Assembly (NCBI GenBank): GCA_027063645.1
Contig: JAMORK010000036.1
Span: 1-64,000 of the forward strand
Origin: Sulfurimonas sp.
GTDB taxonomy: Bacteria > Campylobacterota > Campylobacteria > Campylobacterales > Sulfurimonadaceae
Length of the DNA stretch: 64,000 nucleotides
Direction: 5' to 3'
Below, piece after piece: positions 11,352-22,183 of the stretch (position 1 is its first letter; every line of letters begins with the position of its first letter). The notes beneath the pieces were generated by a model. That model saw nothing but the letters and a program-made list of their open reading frames with translations. It made no database searches and was not told the DNA's origin. Position numbers and translations under genes: made by a program.

Positions 11352-12560
11352 ATGAATAAAATTTTACAAACCTTTTTACTCGGTATTATCACTGCACTTT
11401 TTTTTAGTGCTTTTATCTATTTTGAGGAGTATCACCTTACAAATAAACTACTCAACACCTTTTTTGGGCTCTCTTCACTTGCTCTTTTTCTTTATATACC
11501 AAAACGCTCCATTTTAGTTGCTGGTTTTTTTATAGGGCTCTTTTGGTTTTACTGGATTGGCTATAGTTTTGAGTATCAGGGGGTTGGGTATATGTCTCCC
11601 ATTATCACCCTTGCTTTTGGCTTTATCTATCTTCTATTTTTTCTTCCTCTTTATTTTACTAATAAACCATATATTCGAGCTATTTTACTTTTTGGACTCA
11701 GTTTTGTTGAGCCCTTTAACTGGAACTGGTTACAGATAGAACTTCTTTTTGTAGAGAGCTATTTTGGAGTTTACAAATACCAACTTTTTCTCATTTTAGC
11801 CTCCCTTGCTCTGCCCTCTTTTTTCAAAAAAATGCCGTATAAAATTCTCCCTTTATTACTACTACTTGGTGCTATTAACTATGGTTATCCTCTTCAAAAG
11901 GATGCCCCACTCAAGATAAAGCTCGTTCAAACTGAGATTCCACAAGAGTATAAATGGACAAAAAAAGCTTTTTATCCAACGATTAAAATGGTTTTTCGAG
12001 AGATAGACAAGGCAAAAAAAGAGCATTATGATCTCATCGTTTTACCAGAATCTGTACTTCCCCTCTATCTCAATAAAAATCCAATCCTTGTACAAAAACT
12101 TCAAAAAGAATCTAGAGATATTAGTATACTTTTAGGCACTCTTTTACAAGAAAATCATAAAAGTTATAATGTGAGTTATCTTTTTGAAAATGGAAATTAT
12201 ACCATTGCAAAAAAGCTTGTATTGGTCCCATTTGGTGAGTATATCCCCCTTCCAAAATTTGCACAAGAATTTATCAATGATACTTTCTTTAGTGGAGCAA
12301 GTGATTTTTTAGCAGCAAGCCATCCAACAGATTTCACCATCAAAGGGGTAAAGTTTCGTAATGCCATCTGCTATGAAGCAACATGCCAAGAACTTTATGA
12401 GGGGGATGTTAGATATCTCCTTGCCATCAGTAACAATGCGTGGTTTACCCCCTCCATTGAGCCTACCCTGCAAAAGCTTTTACTTAAGTACTATGCCCGA
12501 AAAAATGGTGTTACTATTTATCACTCTGCTAACTATAAAGGGAGTGGTATAATCAAATAA
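11352..12560 (+). CDS. lnt: Apolipoprotein N-acyltransferase
   Basis: Multi-TM N-terminus then nitrilase fold: LIVLPESVLPLYL, LVPFGEYIPLP, NAICYEATCQELY, AISNNAWF. Confidence 0.9.
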   Translation: MNKILQTFLLGIITALFFSAFIYFEEYHLTNKLLNTFFGLSSLALFLYIPKRSILVAGFFIGLFWFYWIGYSFEYQGVGYMSPIITLAFGFIYLLFFLPLYFTNKPYIRAILLFGLSFVEPFNWNWLQIELLFVESYFGVYKYQLFLILASLALPSFFKKMPYKILPLLLLLGAINYGYPLQKDAPLKIKLVQTEIPQEYKWTKKAFYPTIKMVFREIDKAKKEHYDLIVLPESVLPLYLNKNPILVQKLQKESRDISILLGTLLQENHKSYNVSYLFENGNYTIAKKLVLVPFGEYIPLPKFAQEFINDTFFSGASDFLAASHPTDFTIKGVKFRNAICYEATCQELYEGDVRYLLAISNNAWFTPSIEPTLQKLLLKYYARKNGVTIYHSANYKGSGIIK

Positions 12561-12612
12561 TAAACTCATTTAGATATAATTAAAAAAATTATTTATCATT
12601 GGACATATATTT

Positions 12613-14709
12613 ATGCTAAATCTTAAAAATCCAAATTTATATATCAACCGTGAACTCTCATGGCTTCAGTTTAATACTAGAGTACTCAAACAAGCACAAG
12701 ATAGATCTCTTCCACTCCTTGAACGCTTAAAGTTTCTTGCCATTTATGGAACAAATCTTGATGAGTTTTATATGATTCGTGTAGCTGGACTGAAAAAACT
12801 TTTCTCTGCAGGAATTATAGTCTCAGGTGCAGATAAGCTGACACCTCTGCAACAACTCAAGGAGATACGCTCTTATCTTCACCAAGAACAACAAGTAGTA
12901 GAGCATTGCCGTAGTGAAATTCTTAAAGAACTTGAACCAGAGGGTATGAGTGTTAAAAGTTACGATGAAGTCAATCAACATCAAAAAAATTACCTCAATA
13001 AATTTTTCAATGATAACATCTACCCTGTTATTATCCCTATCGCTATCGATTCAACACACCCTTTTCCACATCTTAATAACTTAAGTTTTGGGCTTATCGT
13101 AAAACTCAGCGACAGTGATGATGCTAGCATTGAGCGTTTTGGAATTATACGTGTTCCTCGCGTTTTAGATAGATTTGTAGAGCTTGGTAATGGAACTTAT
13201 GTGCCGATTGAAACCATTGTTACACAACATGTTGACAACCTTTTTCCTGGCTATACACTTTTAAAATCTGCTGCATTTAGAGTGACAAGAAATGCAGATA
13301 TCGCTATAGAAGAAGAGGAAGCAGATGACTTTATGGAGATCCTTGAAGAGGGTTTAAAACTTCGTCGTAAGGGTGAGATGGTTCGTCTTGAAGTTGGGAG
13401 TAATGCCGATGATGAGATTATCAATTTCTTCAATCGCCATACCAATGTTTACAAAGATGATATCTACAAATTCCATACTTTTTTAAACCTTTCAAGTCTC
13501 TGGCAGATTGTGGGTAACAAAGATTTTGCCCATCTTTTAGCACCACCATTTAAACCTAAAAATCTTCCACCTTTTGATAATGGAGAGAATATCTTTACTA
13601 CACTTGAAAAGCAAGATGTACTGATGTACCATCCTTATGAGAGTTTTGAGCCTGTTGTAAAACTGATCCAAGATGCAGCAAAAGACAGTGATGTTGTTTC
13701 GATTAAAATGACACTGTATCGTTCAGGAACAAACTCCCCAATAGTGAAAGCCTTAATGGATGCAAGTGAGAGTGGAAAACAAGTGACAGTAATGGTTGAG
13801 CTTAAAGCACGTTTTGATGAGGAAAATAATCTCATTTGGGCAAAAGCACTTGAGAAATCAGGAGCTCATGTAATTTACGGTATCAAAGGGTTTAAAGTAC
13901 ATGCCAAGGCAACACTTATCACTCGCCGTAAAAATGGAAAACTCAAACAATATGCACATCTTGGTACTGGAAACTACAATCCATCTACAGCAAAGATCTA
14001 CACAGATATGTCTTATATGACAAGCAAAGATGTTATAACAAATGACCTAACAAGATTTTTTCACTTTTTAACAGGCTTTAGCAAAAAAGGAAAGCTTAAT
14101 GAGCTTTATATGGCACCAACACAGATAAAGCCAAAGATACTCTCCCTCATTCAAAATGAAGCCCGTCAAGGTAAAAATGGTCAAATAATTGCGAAGGTAA
14201 ACTCACTTGTTGATGAAGATGTGATCCGTGCACTTTATAAAGCAAGTCAAGCAGGTGTTAAAATTGAGCTTATTGTACGTGGAATCTGCTGTTTAAAACC
14301 TGGTATCGAAGGGGTCAGTGAGAATATCAAAGTAGTTTCTATTTTAGGAAAATACTTAGAACATCCACGTACTTTTTACTTTAAAAATGATGCATCACAG
14401 GTGTATATCTCTAGTGCAGATTGGATGCCTAGAAACTTAGTACGTCGAATTGAGCTTCTTACTGCCATTAAAGATAATGCTTCTAAAGAAAAAATTATCC
14501 AGATATTGCAACTTCAATGTGCAGACAATATGCTCTCACATGAACTGCAAAGTGATGGCTCATATATAAGACTTAAACCTGAAAGTACAAAACATATAAA
14601 CAACCATAAACTGATGGAAGATTATGTCAACCGTATCGCAAAAGCGACAAAAAAAGAGAGCTCAAGTTCTGTAGCACAACTCGCTTCACGACTCTATAAG
14701 GAAAGCTAA
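12613..14709 (+). CDS. ppk1: Polyphosphate kinase 1
   Basis: INRELSWLQFNTRVL, IYGTNLDEFYMIRVAGL, HAKATLITRR, AHLGTGNYNPSTAKIYTD. Confidence 0.97.
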   Translation: MLNLKNPNLYINRELSWLQFNTRVLKQAQDRSLPLLERLKFLAIYGTNLDEFYMIRVAGLKKLFSAGIIVSGADKLTPLQQLKEIRSYLHQEQQVVEHCRSEILKELEPEGMSVKSYDEVNQHQKNYLNKFFNDNIYPVIIPIAIDSTHPFPHLNNLSFGLIVKLSDSDDASIERFGIIRVPRVLDRFVELGNGTYVPIETIVTQHVDNLFPGYTLLKSAAFRVTRNADIAIEEEEADDFMEILEEGLKLRRKGEMVRLEVGSNADDEIINFFNRHTNVYKDDIYKFHTFLNLSSLWQIVGNKDFAHLLAPPFKPKNLPPFDNGENIFTTLEKQDVLMYHPYESFEPVVKLIQDAAKDSDVVSIKMTLYRSGTNSPIVKALMDASESGKQVTVMVELKARFDEENNLIWAKALEKSGAHVIYGIKGFKVHAKATLITRRKNGKLKQYAHLGTGNYNPSTAKIYTDMSYMTSKDVITNDLTRFFHFLTGFSKKGKLNELYMAPTQIKPKILSLIQNEARQGKNGQIIAKVNSLVDEDVIRALYKASQAGVKIELIVRGICCLKPGIEGVSENIKVVSILGKYLEHPRTFYFKNDASQVYISSADWMPRNLVRRIELLTAIKDNASKEKIIQILQLQCADNMLSHELQSDGSYIRLKPESTKHINNHKLMEDYVNRIAKATKKESSSSVAQLASRLYKES

Positions 14710-14710
14710 A

Positions 14711-15244
14711 ATGATTATGAAATTTAAAAACTATACTCCAAAAATTGGAAACGATACTTGGATAGCACCCTCTGCTGATGTTATTGGTGATGTAGAGATT
14801 GGTGAAGATTGCTCCATATGGTTTGGTACAGTTGTTCGTGGTGATGTTCACTCCATTAGAATTGGGGACAGAACAAGTGTTCAAGACTTGAGTATGGTAC
14901 ATATTACTCACCACAAAGGTGAAGTTCGCGGTGTTGAAGGGGATGGAAGCCCTACTATCATCGGTAATGATGTCACTATTGGGCATCGAGTTATGCTTCA
15001 TGGTTGTATCATTGAAGATGCTTGTCTTATAGGGATGAGTGCAACTATACTAGATAATGCTGTTATAGGCAAAGAGTCTATAGTAGGGGCTGGAAGCTTA
15101 GTTACAAAAAACAAGAAGTTCCCACCAAGAAGTCTCATTATGGGGAGTCCTGCTAAAGTAGTAAGAGAATTAACAGAGGATGAAGTCAAAGAGCTTTATG
15201 CCTCTGCTTCAAGATATGTCGCGTTTAAGAACGAGTATCAGTAA
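14711..15244 (+). CDS. Gamma-carbonic anhydrase-like left-handed beta-helix protein
   Basis: Hexapeptide repeats GDVEIGEDCSIWFGTVVRGDVHSIRIGDRTSVQDLSMVHITHHKG...VTIGHRVMLHGCIIEDACLIGM. Confidence 0.9.
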   Translation: MIMKFKNYTPKIGNDTWIAPSADVIGDVEIGEDCSIWFGTVVRGDVHSIRIGDRTSVQDLSMVHITHHKGEVRGVEGDGSPTIIGNDVTIGHRVMLHGCIIEDACLIGMSATILDNAVIGKESIVGAGSLVTKNKKFPPRSLIMGSPAKVVRELTEDEVKELYASASRYVAFKNEYQ

Positions 15245-15250
15245 ATATTT

Positions 15251-15275
15251 TGCAGACTATGTTCTATAGTCTGCA
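15251..15275. terminator. Bidirectional hairpin between convergent gamma-CA gene and argJ
   Basis: TGCAGACTAT-gttct-ATAGTCTGCA perfect 10-bp stem, followed on + by TTTATTTTT; argJ stop (CTA, 15257-15259) lies in the stem. Confidence 0.8.
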
Positions 15276-16435
15276 TTTATTTTTACATACTCATAACCAA
15301 GATCACAACCGTAAGCATTAAATGCTCCATCTGCAATACCTAAATCACAAGCGATAGTAAAACTATCGAGTTGCATCACTTTAGAGGCTTTTTCTTCCAT
15401 CTTTTCATCAAAGTAAAGTTTTCCTGAGTCATACACACATAGATCGTTAAAAGAGATCTTGAGAGTCTCTTCGCTACACTCTACTCCACTCGCACCAACA
15501 GTAGAAGCAATACGTCCCCAGTTTGGATCTTCACCATAGAGTGCAGTTTTGACAAGTAATGAATCAGAGAGTGCTTTAGCTACTTTTTCAGCTTCTACAT
15601 CATCTTTAGCACCTGTAATCTCATAGGTTACAAGCTTAGTAGCACCTTCACCATCTCTCACCATCTCACGAGCAAGAAAGTTCATAATAGTATAGAGGGC
15701 CTCATGAAAGGCCTCTGCATGAAATGCACCAGACTTTTTATTACTCAAAAGGAGGACGGTATCATTTGTAGAGGTATCACCATCTACACTTGCCGCATTA
15801 AAGGTGATCTTTGTTGTAACATCAAGGATCTCTTGCATTTTTGCTTTACTTACATCTGCATCGGTAGTTATAAAACAAAGCATCGTAGCCATAGCAGGAT
15901 TTATCATCCCAGCTCCCTTTGCCATCGCTCCAATATTAAAACTATTACCATCCTCAAGCTCAACTCTTAGAGAGATCTCTTTAGAAAAACTATCTGTAGT
16001 CATAATCGCTTTTGCAGCATTATGAGGATTTTTCTGACCTATATCAAAAAGTTTTGCTCCAGCTATAAGTTTCTCTTTTGGAACTCTCACACCGATAACA
16101 CCAGTTGAACTCATAACAGGATTTTTCACATCACTTGGCAGAGTTGCAAGAATCTCTTTAATATCTTCAATACCAGCTCTTCCAGTCATAGCATTTGCAT
16201 TTTTAGAGTTAATAAGTACAAAATTTGTCTCAAACTCCCCCATCTCTCGAAAGTGTCTTATAGGTGCAGCAGTCATCTTGTTTGTTGTAAAAACAGATGC
16301 TATTTCACAAGGTGTATCTGAATAGATAAACGCCATGTCAAGTGCTCCATTTGGTTTCAAACCAGCACTTATACCATCAGCATAAAAACCATCAGCACAA
16401 CAAACACCACAACTTGTTTGAACTATCTTATACAA
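15257..16435 (-). CDS. argJ: Bifunctional ornithine acetyltransferase / N-acetylglutamate synthase
   Basis: [41 protein letters not shown]. Confidence 0.96.
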   Translation of the reverse strand: MYKIVQTSCGVCCADGFYADGISAGLKPNGALDMAFIYSDTPCEIASVFTTNKMTAAPIRHFREMGEFETNFVLINSKNANAMTGRAGIEDIKEILATLPSDVKNPVMSSTGVIGVRVPKEKLIAGAKLFDIGQKNPHNAAKAIMTTDSFSKEISLRVELEDGNSFNIGAMAKGAGMINPAMATMLCFITTDADVSKAKMQEILDVTTKITFNAASVDGDTSTNDTVLLLSNKKSGAFHAEAFHEALYTIMNFLAREMVRDGEGATKLVTYEITGAKDDVEAEKVAKALSDSLLVKTALYGEDPNWGRIASTVGASGVECSEETLKISFNDLCVYDSGKLYFDEKMEEKASKVMQLDSFTIACDLGIADGAFNAYGCDLGYEYVKINADYRT

Positions 16436-17558
16436 ACTTCAACTCCTTTGGTTTTACTCTTTTTCTGATAAGGTCTCTTGTCATTTTAATACCCTCATGT
16501 GTTCCAATCACAAGAAGTTTACACTCACTTGTTACAAGCACATCACCCTTAGGCATACTCATAAACTTTCCATCTTTTTTAGTAATTCCAACGATAGAAC
16601 AGTTTGTAATTTGGCGGATGTGTGTTTCTTTTAACTTTTTGAGTACTGCCCATGAGTATTTTGGAACAACAATATCTTCCATATCTAATGGGTTATCACT
16701 CTTGTACAAGAACTCTTCTAAAAGATTTTCCATATCTGGACGAGCAGCCATTGCACTTACACGTTGTGCTGTCAGTTTTGTTGGACTTACAACTGTATCT
16801 GCACCAAGCTTTTTGAGTTTTTCAACATCACTCATAGATTCAGCAGAAGAGATCACATAGTAAGGACGAGGTAAGAAGTGCTCTTTTTCAAAAAGTCTTA
16901 CAGAAGCGATAAGTGCAATATTATCAGCAATAGAAGCAGACAATGTTATAAGACCTTTTGCAGAGGAAAGGTGAGCTTTAAGCATTGCAAGCTCTGCATG
17001 AGGTTCTGCTTGAAGATAAGCTGGATACTTATGTTCTTGTGCCCATTCATGAATCTCTTTTCTAGGATCAATCACAACAAAAGGGATATGATTGAGACGC
17101 AACTGCTGTGTGACTTCTATCGTGTAATCATTATGATAACAAACAACAAAATGTTTTTTAAGTCTAGCGATCTTATATAACATTCTTCTCTCCTTGAGAA
17201 TAGCAATAATATTACCTCTGTTTAATTCTGAAACTAAAATACCCACTGCGGATGAAAAAACTGCAAATCCAGAAATAATAAGTGTAATAGTGAAAATTCT
17301 ACCTGCATCAGAAACAGGAGCAATCTCTCCAAAACCAACAGTTGTAAATGTAATACCAGTTTGATATATGGCATCCATGACAGTAAAATCATCTATGACA
17401 ACATAGCCAATTGTTCCAACTAACATCGTTAGTACTGTTAAGATAAGGGGTAAACGAAATGCTTTGAGGTGAGGGTAAACTTCAGGAAGAAGCTTTACAT
17501 CGGGTTTGGGAGCAGTCTCCCAATTGAGGAATTTACGAATCCTTTCTAAAAGATTCAA
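16428..17558 (-). CDS. Two-TM potassium channel with C-terminal TrkA-N/RCK domains
   Basis: Pore [21 protein letters not shown] followed by [17 protein letters not shown] Rossmann domain and TrkA-C-like tail. Confidence 0.9.
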   Translation of the reverse strand: MNLLERIRKFLNWETAPKPDVKLLPEVYPHLKAFRLPLILTVLTMLVGTIGYVVIDDFTVMDAIYQTGITFTTVGFGEIAPVSDAGRIFTITLIISGFAVFSSAVGILVSELNRGNIIAILKERRMLYKIARLKKHFVVCYHNDYTIEVTQQLRLNHIPFVVIDPRKEIHEWAQEHKYPAYLQAEPHAELAMLKAHLSSAKGLITLSASIADNIALIASVRLFEKEHFLPRPYYVISSAESMSDVEKLKKLGADTVVSPTKLTAQRVSAMAARPDMENLLEEFLYKSDNPLDMEDIVVPKYSWAVLKKLKETHIRQITNCSIVGITKKDGKFMSMPKGDVLVTSECKLLVIGTHEGIKMTRDLIRKRVKPKELKFV

Positions 17559-17574
17559 AACAATTCCCTAATGC

Positions 17575-17763
17575 TTACGAATTTTTCTTAAGTGTGCGTA
17601 ATTCTCTTGCAGAAATCTTAATTTTTTTCGTTGTACCATCTTCTAATGTGATACGCACTGTTCGTAGGTTTAATAAAAAACGACGCTTTGTTCTGTTTTT
17701 TGCATGAGAAACATTGTTCCCACTCATAGGGCCTTTGCCACTAATAGCACATCTTCTTGCCAT
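17575..17763 (-). CDS. rpmB: 50S ribosomal protein L28
   Basis: [38 protein letters not shown]. Confidence 0.97.
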   Translation of the reverse strand: MARRCAISGKGPMSGNNVSHAKNRTKRRFLLNLRTVRITLEDGTTKKIKISARELRTLKKNS

Positions 17764-17931
17764 CTTAGGTTCCTTGTTTAGGTTTTTAAAGTTGCGAATT
17801 GTACCAAGTTAAAGCAAAACTTCAACTTAAGCCAACTAACTTTTATAAACTTCTGATAAATTTATATTTCTTTTATGATTATACAGCTAAAATATACAAT
17901 ATTCAACAAATTCACATAAAAGATAGACAAT

Positions 17932-18729
17932 TTGATAACTAAAGATAAAATTGATACCTATATAGAGAAGATTCCCCCCTCTTCAAAAGTTTTACAAGTA
18001 ACGATAAAACTACTTAATGATGGGGAACTTGCTAAGGCAGCACAGATTGCATCTCAAGATTTGGCCCTAAGTGCTTATCTTAAGGACTTAGTCAATAAAC
18101 CTATATATGGTTTTAAGACTGAGGTGAAAGATATCAATCAAATCTTTGGAATTTTGGGAGTTGCAAAGTCTCAACAAACTGTCTATAACTATATGATCAC
18201 TCTTTTATCTCCTGCGAAATGGAAACTATTTCAACTTAACAAAACATCTTTTTCAAACTTACAAGCAGAACTCTCAGCATCTTGGCAAAAGATACTGAAA
18301 CATCTTCATACTGAAGATAAAGAGCTTGAGAGTGCTATCGCTTTATTACCCGCTAGTATTATCGTTTCAGAAGCTCTATTTAGTGAAAAGATAGAAGATG
18401 TGAATCTCCTTCGTAGTGTCCACTCTATAGATTTAAATACCATACTACAACGTTTATGTAATGTGGATCTTTTTGATATCTGTGAACAAATAGCAAATAA
18501 ATGGGAGATGAGCCCAGAGATTGCACAGATAGTTCAAGCAGCTTCAGGGGTCAAGCCTTCAGAAGATGAAAAGCTCAATATGCTTGGAAAATGGATGCAC
18601 CTTCTTCTTTTTTACACCCTTTCTCAACCTGCTTATATAGAAGCAGAACTCAATGACTTTATAGAGTTTCAGATTGAGTATGTTGGTGATATCTATGATG
18701 ATTTTGCAATGCTAATGGAGATCTCATGA
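17932..18729 (+). CDS. HDOD-domain protein (TTG start)
   Basis: EKIPPSSKVLQVTIKLLNDGELAKAAQIASQDLALSAYLKDLVNKPIYGFKTEVKDINQIFGILG resembles HDOD N-terminus; immediately upstream of CheX-like gene with 4-nt overlap. Confidence 0.75.
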   Translation: MITKDKIDTYIEKIPPSSKVLQVTIKLLNDGELAKAAQIASQDLALSAYLKDLVNKPIYGFKTEVKDINQIFGILGVAKSQQTVYNYMITLLSPAKWKLFQLNKTSFSNLQAELSASWQKILKHLHTEDKELESAIALLPASIIVSEALFSEKIEDVNLLRSVHSIDLNTILQRLCNVDLFDICEQIANKWEMSPEIAQIVQAASGVKPSEDEKLNMLGKWMHLLLFYTLSQPAYIEAELNDFIEFQIEYVGDIYDDFAMLMEIS

Positions 18730-20120
18730 GAGCGGTAGTCAAAGATGGTATGGGGATTTTTACCCCGCAAGGTTTTCTTGATGGAAATAATAGTGCTAGT
18801 TTTTTAAGTATAGAAGATATAGAAGCGACGACAAAACTCAATGCAGATATGATCCTTGTTTCTTTGAAAAAAGTAGTATTTTTCAATCGTAACGGATTAG
18901 ATGCCTTTGTCAAGATGTTTATGAGAGTGCGTTCAGCAAGCCATGCTACAGTCGGTTTTTGTGATTATAATGAAAAAAAGTTCAAAGCAATTGGTAATTT
19001 CTATAAAGACGATTTAAATTTTTCTCTCTTTCTTACACAAGAAGTTGCTTCACTTTTTGCTTCAAGTTTTAAAAACCAAAGTAAAAATGTTCTTCTTTAT
19101 AGCGAAGATAAATCTCAACGGGCAGCAATGGCCATAGAGCTTCATGACAATGGGCACAATCCAATCATCACCCAAACATATGAAGAGTTTCAGGAAAAAG
19201 CAAAAGCTGAGAATGCCTACGATGTGATTATAGAGAACACTTATCTTGGACAGATGGGGCAACAAGTAGCAACCCGTGTTACAGGAAACGCCATCATCTA
19301 TACAGTATCATCTTTTTTAGATACAGAGATAGGATCTACTTTCAATATAGCTTACCATAACAACTCACTTAATGTTGGTTTTCGACTCTTTATCTTTGAT
19401 GCCTATAAAGTGGTAAGTATGAATGTGCATGCACTCAACTTTTTCTCTAAACTTGCAAGCTCAAGTGCTGAATACAATGCAACTATCTGCTTTGTTGGGA
19501 TGACTTTTGAGAAAACTCCTATAGAGTTTAAAGAAACACTTGAAGATTCTGGAATTATGTTTTTTGAGCAGATGGATGATATTTTACAAAATAAAGAGTT
19601 ACTTAATGAACTTGGAGCAAGCAGTGCTGCAAGTGTAAAAAACAAACGAGCAATTAATAAGGTTATGGTTACAGAATTACCAAACTTTATTGATGCAACG
19701 GTGGCTACTATAGAGATGATGACAAACTCACAAGCTATTAAAGAAGCAGCTAAAGTTGACAAGATAGAGATTTCAGATAAAGAAAATAAAATAGCAAGTT
19801 CCATAGGTTTTTATGGCGATATGGATGGGATGGTGATGCTTGTTTTTCCTGTAGAGATTGCAAAAAAAGCTTGTGAACTTCTTATAGGGGAAGAGACTGA
19901 TGATATTGAGATGATTTTAGATACCCTTGCTGAACTTGTCAATATTGTAGGGGGAAAAGTAAAAACTCTTCTCTCTGAACAAGGGATAAATGTAGATATT
20001 ACACTTCCACGTACCTACCCAAATGTAGATGCCCTTTTAGAGATTGCACAAGATAAAAAAGGTGTTCAGGTTGATTTATCTTTTAGTGGCGACAACTTCT
20101 TATTTTTCTTAACAAGATAA
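18726..20120 (+). CDS. Multidomain protein with C-terminal CheX-like chemotaxis phosphatase domain
   Basis: C-terminus IASSIGFYGDMDGMVMLVFPVEIAKKACELLIGEETDDIEMILDTLAELVNIVGGKVKTLL is CheX/CheC-like; N-terminal part looks STAS-like, middle looks receiver-like. Confidence 0.75.
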   Translation: MRAVVKDGMGIFTPQGFLDGNNSASFLSIEDIEATTKLNADMILVSLKKVVFFNRNGLDAFVKMFMRVRSASHATVGFCDYNEKKFKAIGNFYKDDLNFSLFLTQEVASLFASSFKNQSKNVLLYSEDKSQRAAMAIELHDNGHNPIITQTYEEFQEKAKAENAYDVIIENTYLGQMGQQVATRVTGNAIIYTVSSFLDTEIGSTFNIAYHNNSLNVGFRLFIFDAYKVVSMNVHALNFFSKLASSSAEYNATICFVGMTFEKTPIEFKETLEDSGIMFFEQMDDILQNKELLNELGASSAASVKNKRAINKVMVTELPNFIDATVATIEMMTNSQAIKEAAKVDKIEISDKENKIASSIGFYGDMDGMVMLVFPVEIAKKACELLIGEETDDIEMILDTLAELVNIVGGKVKTLLSEQGINVDITLPRTYPNVDALLEIAQDKKGVQVDLSFSGDNFLFFLTR

Positions 20121-20167
20121 AAAGCTAGTTTTTTCTATAATTTCAAAAATAAAACTAGGAACATAAT

Positions 20168-20812
20168 ATGATGCAAGTAGCACCAAGTATTTTATCTGCT
20201 GATTTTGGGAATCTTCAACATGATGTTGAGGAGATTTGTAATGCTGGGTGTGACCTAGTTCATGTAGATGTCATGGATGGACACTTTGTTCCTAACTTAA
20301 CAATTGGGCCAGTCGTTGTATCTGCAGTAGCCAAATGTGCTACAAAACCTTTAGACATCCATCTTATGGTTGAAAACAATACCTTTTTTGTAGAACTTTT
20401 TGCACCTCTTCAACCTCAATATATCTCTTTTCACATAGAAGAGGAGAAACATCCCCATAGACTTATACAAAAAATTCGTTCTTTAGGGATCAAGCCTGCT
20501 ATCGTTTTAAACCCACATACACCTCCAGAATCTGTCGAGTTTTTACTTCAAGATTTAGATATGGTACTCCTTATGAGTGTGAACCCTGGTTTTGGTGGAC
20601 AAAGCTTTATACCGAGTGTTATTGAAAAGGCATCGCGTTTAAATGAGATGAGAAATAGACTCAACCCAAATTGTCTTATAGAAGTAGATGGTGGAGTAAG
20701 CGACAAAAATATACAATCTCTTAAAGATGCAGGTGTAGATGTTGTAGTTGCAGGAAGCTATGTCTTCAAACATGAAGATCGTCAAAAAGCTATAAAAAGT
20801 TTACAAATCTAA
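20168..20812 (+). CDS. rpe: Ribulose-phosphate 3-epimerase
   Basis: APSILSADFGNLQHDVE, HVDVMDGHFVPNLTIGP, MSVNPGFGGQSFIP. Confidence 0.97.
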   Translation: MMQVAPSILSADFGNLQHDVEEICNAGCDLVHVDVMDGHFVPNLTIGPVVVSAVAKCATKPLDIHLMVENNTFFVELFAPLQPQYISFHIEEEKHPHRLIQKIRSLGIKPAIVLNPHTPPESVEFLLQDLDMVLLMSVNPGFGGQSFIPSVIEKASRLNEMRNRLNPNCLIEVDGGVSDKNIQSLKDAGVDVVVAGSYVFKHEDRQKAIKSLQI

Positions 20813-21396
20813 TGCGCACGAAAATTTGTGGTATCACATCTTATAAAGATGCTATGGTAGCTATCAATGCAGGAGCAGATGCTCTTGGCTTTGTTTTTTA
20901 CGATAAATCTCCACGTTGTGTTACAATAGAACAAGCAAAAGAGATCATCTCTGCACTCCCCCCTTTTGTAGAAAAAGTTGCCCTCTTTGTCAATGAAGAT
21001 GCCAAAAGCATAGATACCACTTGTCAAGCTGTTGGTGCTACATTAGCACAACTTCATTTTGAAGCTTCAGATCAACTCTATAACTCACTTCAAACACCAC
21101 ATATTAAAGTTATTAGAGCAAAATCTAAAGAGGATATACTCAGATATCAAGATGAGTATAGACTTGTCGATGCTTATTGTGAAGCTTATGGTGGAGCAGG
21201 TAAACGGATCAATATAGAATGGTTTGAAGATGTAGATTGTTCCAAAATCATTCTAGCTGGTGGATTAGATGACTCAAATGTAAGTTCACTCAAAGCTTAT
21301 GGATTTTACGGTGTTGATGTGAGTAGTGGTGTCGAGATAAGTCATGGGAAAAAAGATAGTTCAAAAGTTCGAAAGTTTATAGCCAATGCTCAATAA
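20812..21396 (+). CDS. trpF: Phosphoribosylanthranilate isomerase
   Basis: KICGITSYKDAMVAINAGADALGFVFYDKSPR, ILAGGLDDSNV, GVDVSSGVE. Confidence 0.95.
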   Translation: MRTKICGITSYKDAMVAINAGADALGFVFYDKSPRCVTIEQAKEIISALPPFVEKVALFVNEDAKSIDTTCQAVGATLAQLHFEASDQLYNSLQTPHIKVIRAKSKEDILRYQDEYRLVDAYCEAYGGAGKRINIEWFEDVDCSKIILAGGLDDSNVSSLKAYGFYGVDVSSGVEISHGKKDSSKVRKFIANAQ

Positions 21397-22180
21397 AACT
21401 TTCCCCCTAGACCATAAAAGTGTCTCTCTTCTTACTACACGGGGCCTTACATTAGAAAAAATAAAAGAACAGATAGATGAAAGCTTAGACTTTTTTCTTG
21501 AACTTTCCCGTGCACAAGGACTCAATATCATAAAACGCCAAGGGCACTACTTTTTTCAAACAAAATTTACAAAACTTGAAGATGCAGAGTTTTGTATCGT
21601 AGATATAGAAACAAATGGCTCTAAGATTGAGAGACATCAAATCATAGAGATTGCTGCGATCAAAGTAAAAAATGGCAAAATTATAGATAGCTATGAATCA
21701 CTTGTTCACACAAAAGAGATTAACCCTCATATAACAGAGATTACAGGGATAAAAGCATCTGATACAAAAAATGCACCCTCTTTAAAAAAAGTGCTCCAAG
21801 AGTTTAAAACATTTTTAGGTGATGCTATATTTATCGCTCATGATGTAAAGTTTGATTATAATTTTATCTCTGCGAGTTTAGAAAAATGTGGCTTTGAATC
21901 ACTACTCAATAGAACACTGTGTTCGCTTAGCTTTGCAGAGCGCAGTATTAGCTCTTACAGATATGGACTTTCGTATCTCAACGATTCACTCAACTTAAAC
22001 CCAAATGCGACACACCATAGAGCTATGAGTGATGTAATGACAACATATGGACTTTTTATACACTGTATGGATAGATGTGATGCAAGTTTGAATAATGTAG
22101 AAGATCTTATAAAGTTTTCAAGAGAAGGGAAAAGACTTAAAAGGCCAAAACTTGACCCTTTAAAAGTAGATGAAAAATAG
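21386..22180 (+). CDS. DnaQ-like 3'-5' exonuclease (DNA Pol III epsilon-type)
   Basis: FCIVDIETNGSKIERHQIIEIAAIKV, FIAHDVKFDYNFI, HHRAMSDVMTT (DEDDh). Confidence 0.9.
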   Translation: MLNKTFPLDHKSVSLLTTRGLTLEKIKEQIDESLDFFLELSRAQGLNIIKRQGHYFFQTKFTKLEDAEFCIVDIETNGSKIERHQIIEIAAIKVKNGKIIDSYESLVHTKEINPHITEITGIKASDTKNAPSLKKVLQEFKTFLGDAIFIAHDVKFDYNFISASLEKCGFESLLNRTLCSLSFAERSISSYRYGLSYLNDSLNLNPNATHHRAMSDVMTTYGLFIHCMDRCDASLNNVEDLIKFSREGKRLKRPKLDPLKVDEK

Positions 22181-22183
22181 AAG

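Noticed and set aside
14627-15001. 124-aa minus-strand ORF
   Set aside because: Antisense to ppk1 end and gamma-carbonic anhydrase; shadow ORF.
16342-16860. 172-aa plus-strand ORF
   Set aside because: Antisense to argJ start and K+ channel gene; no recognisable domain.
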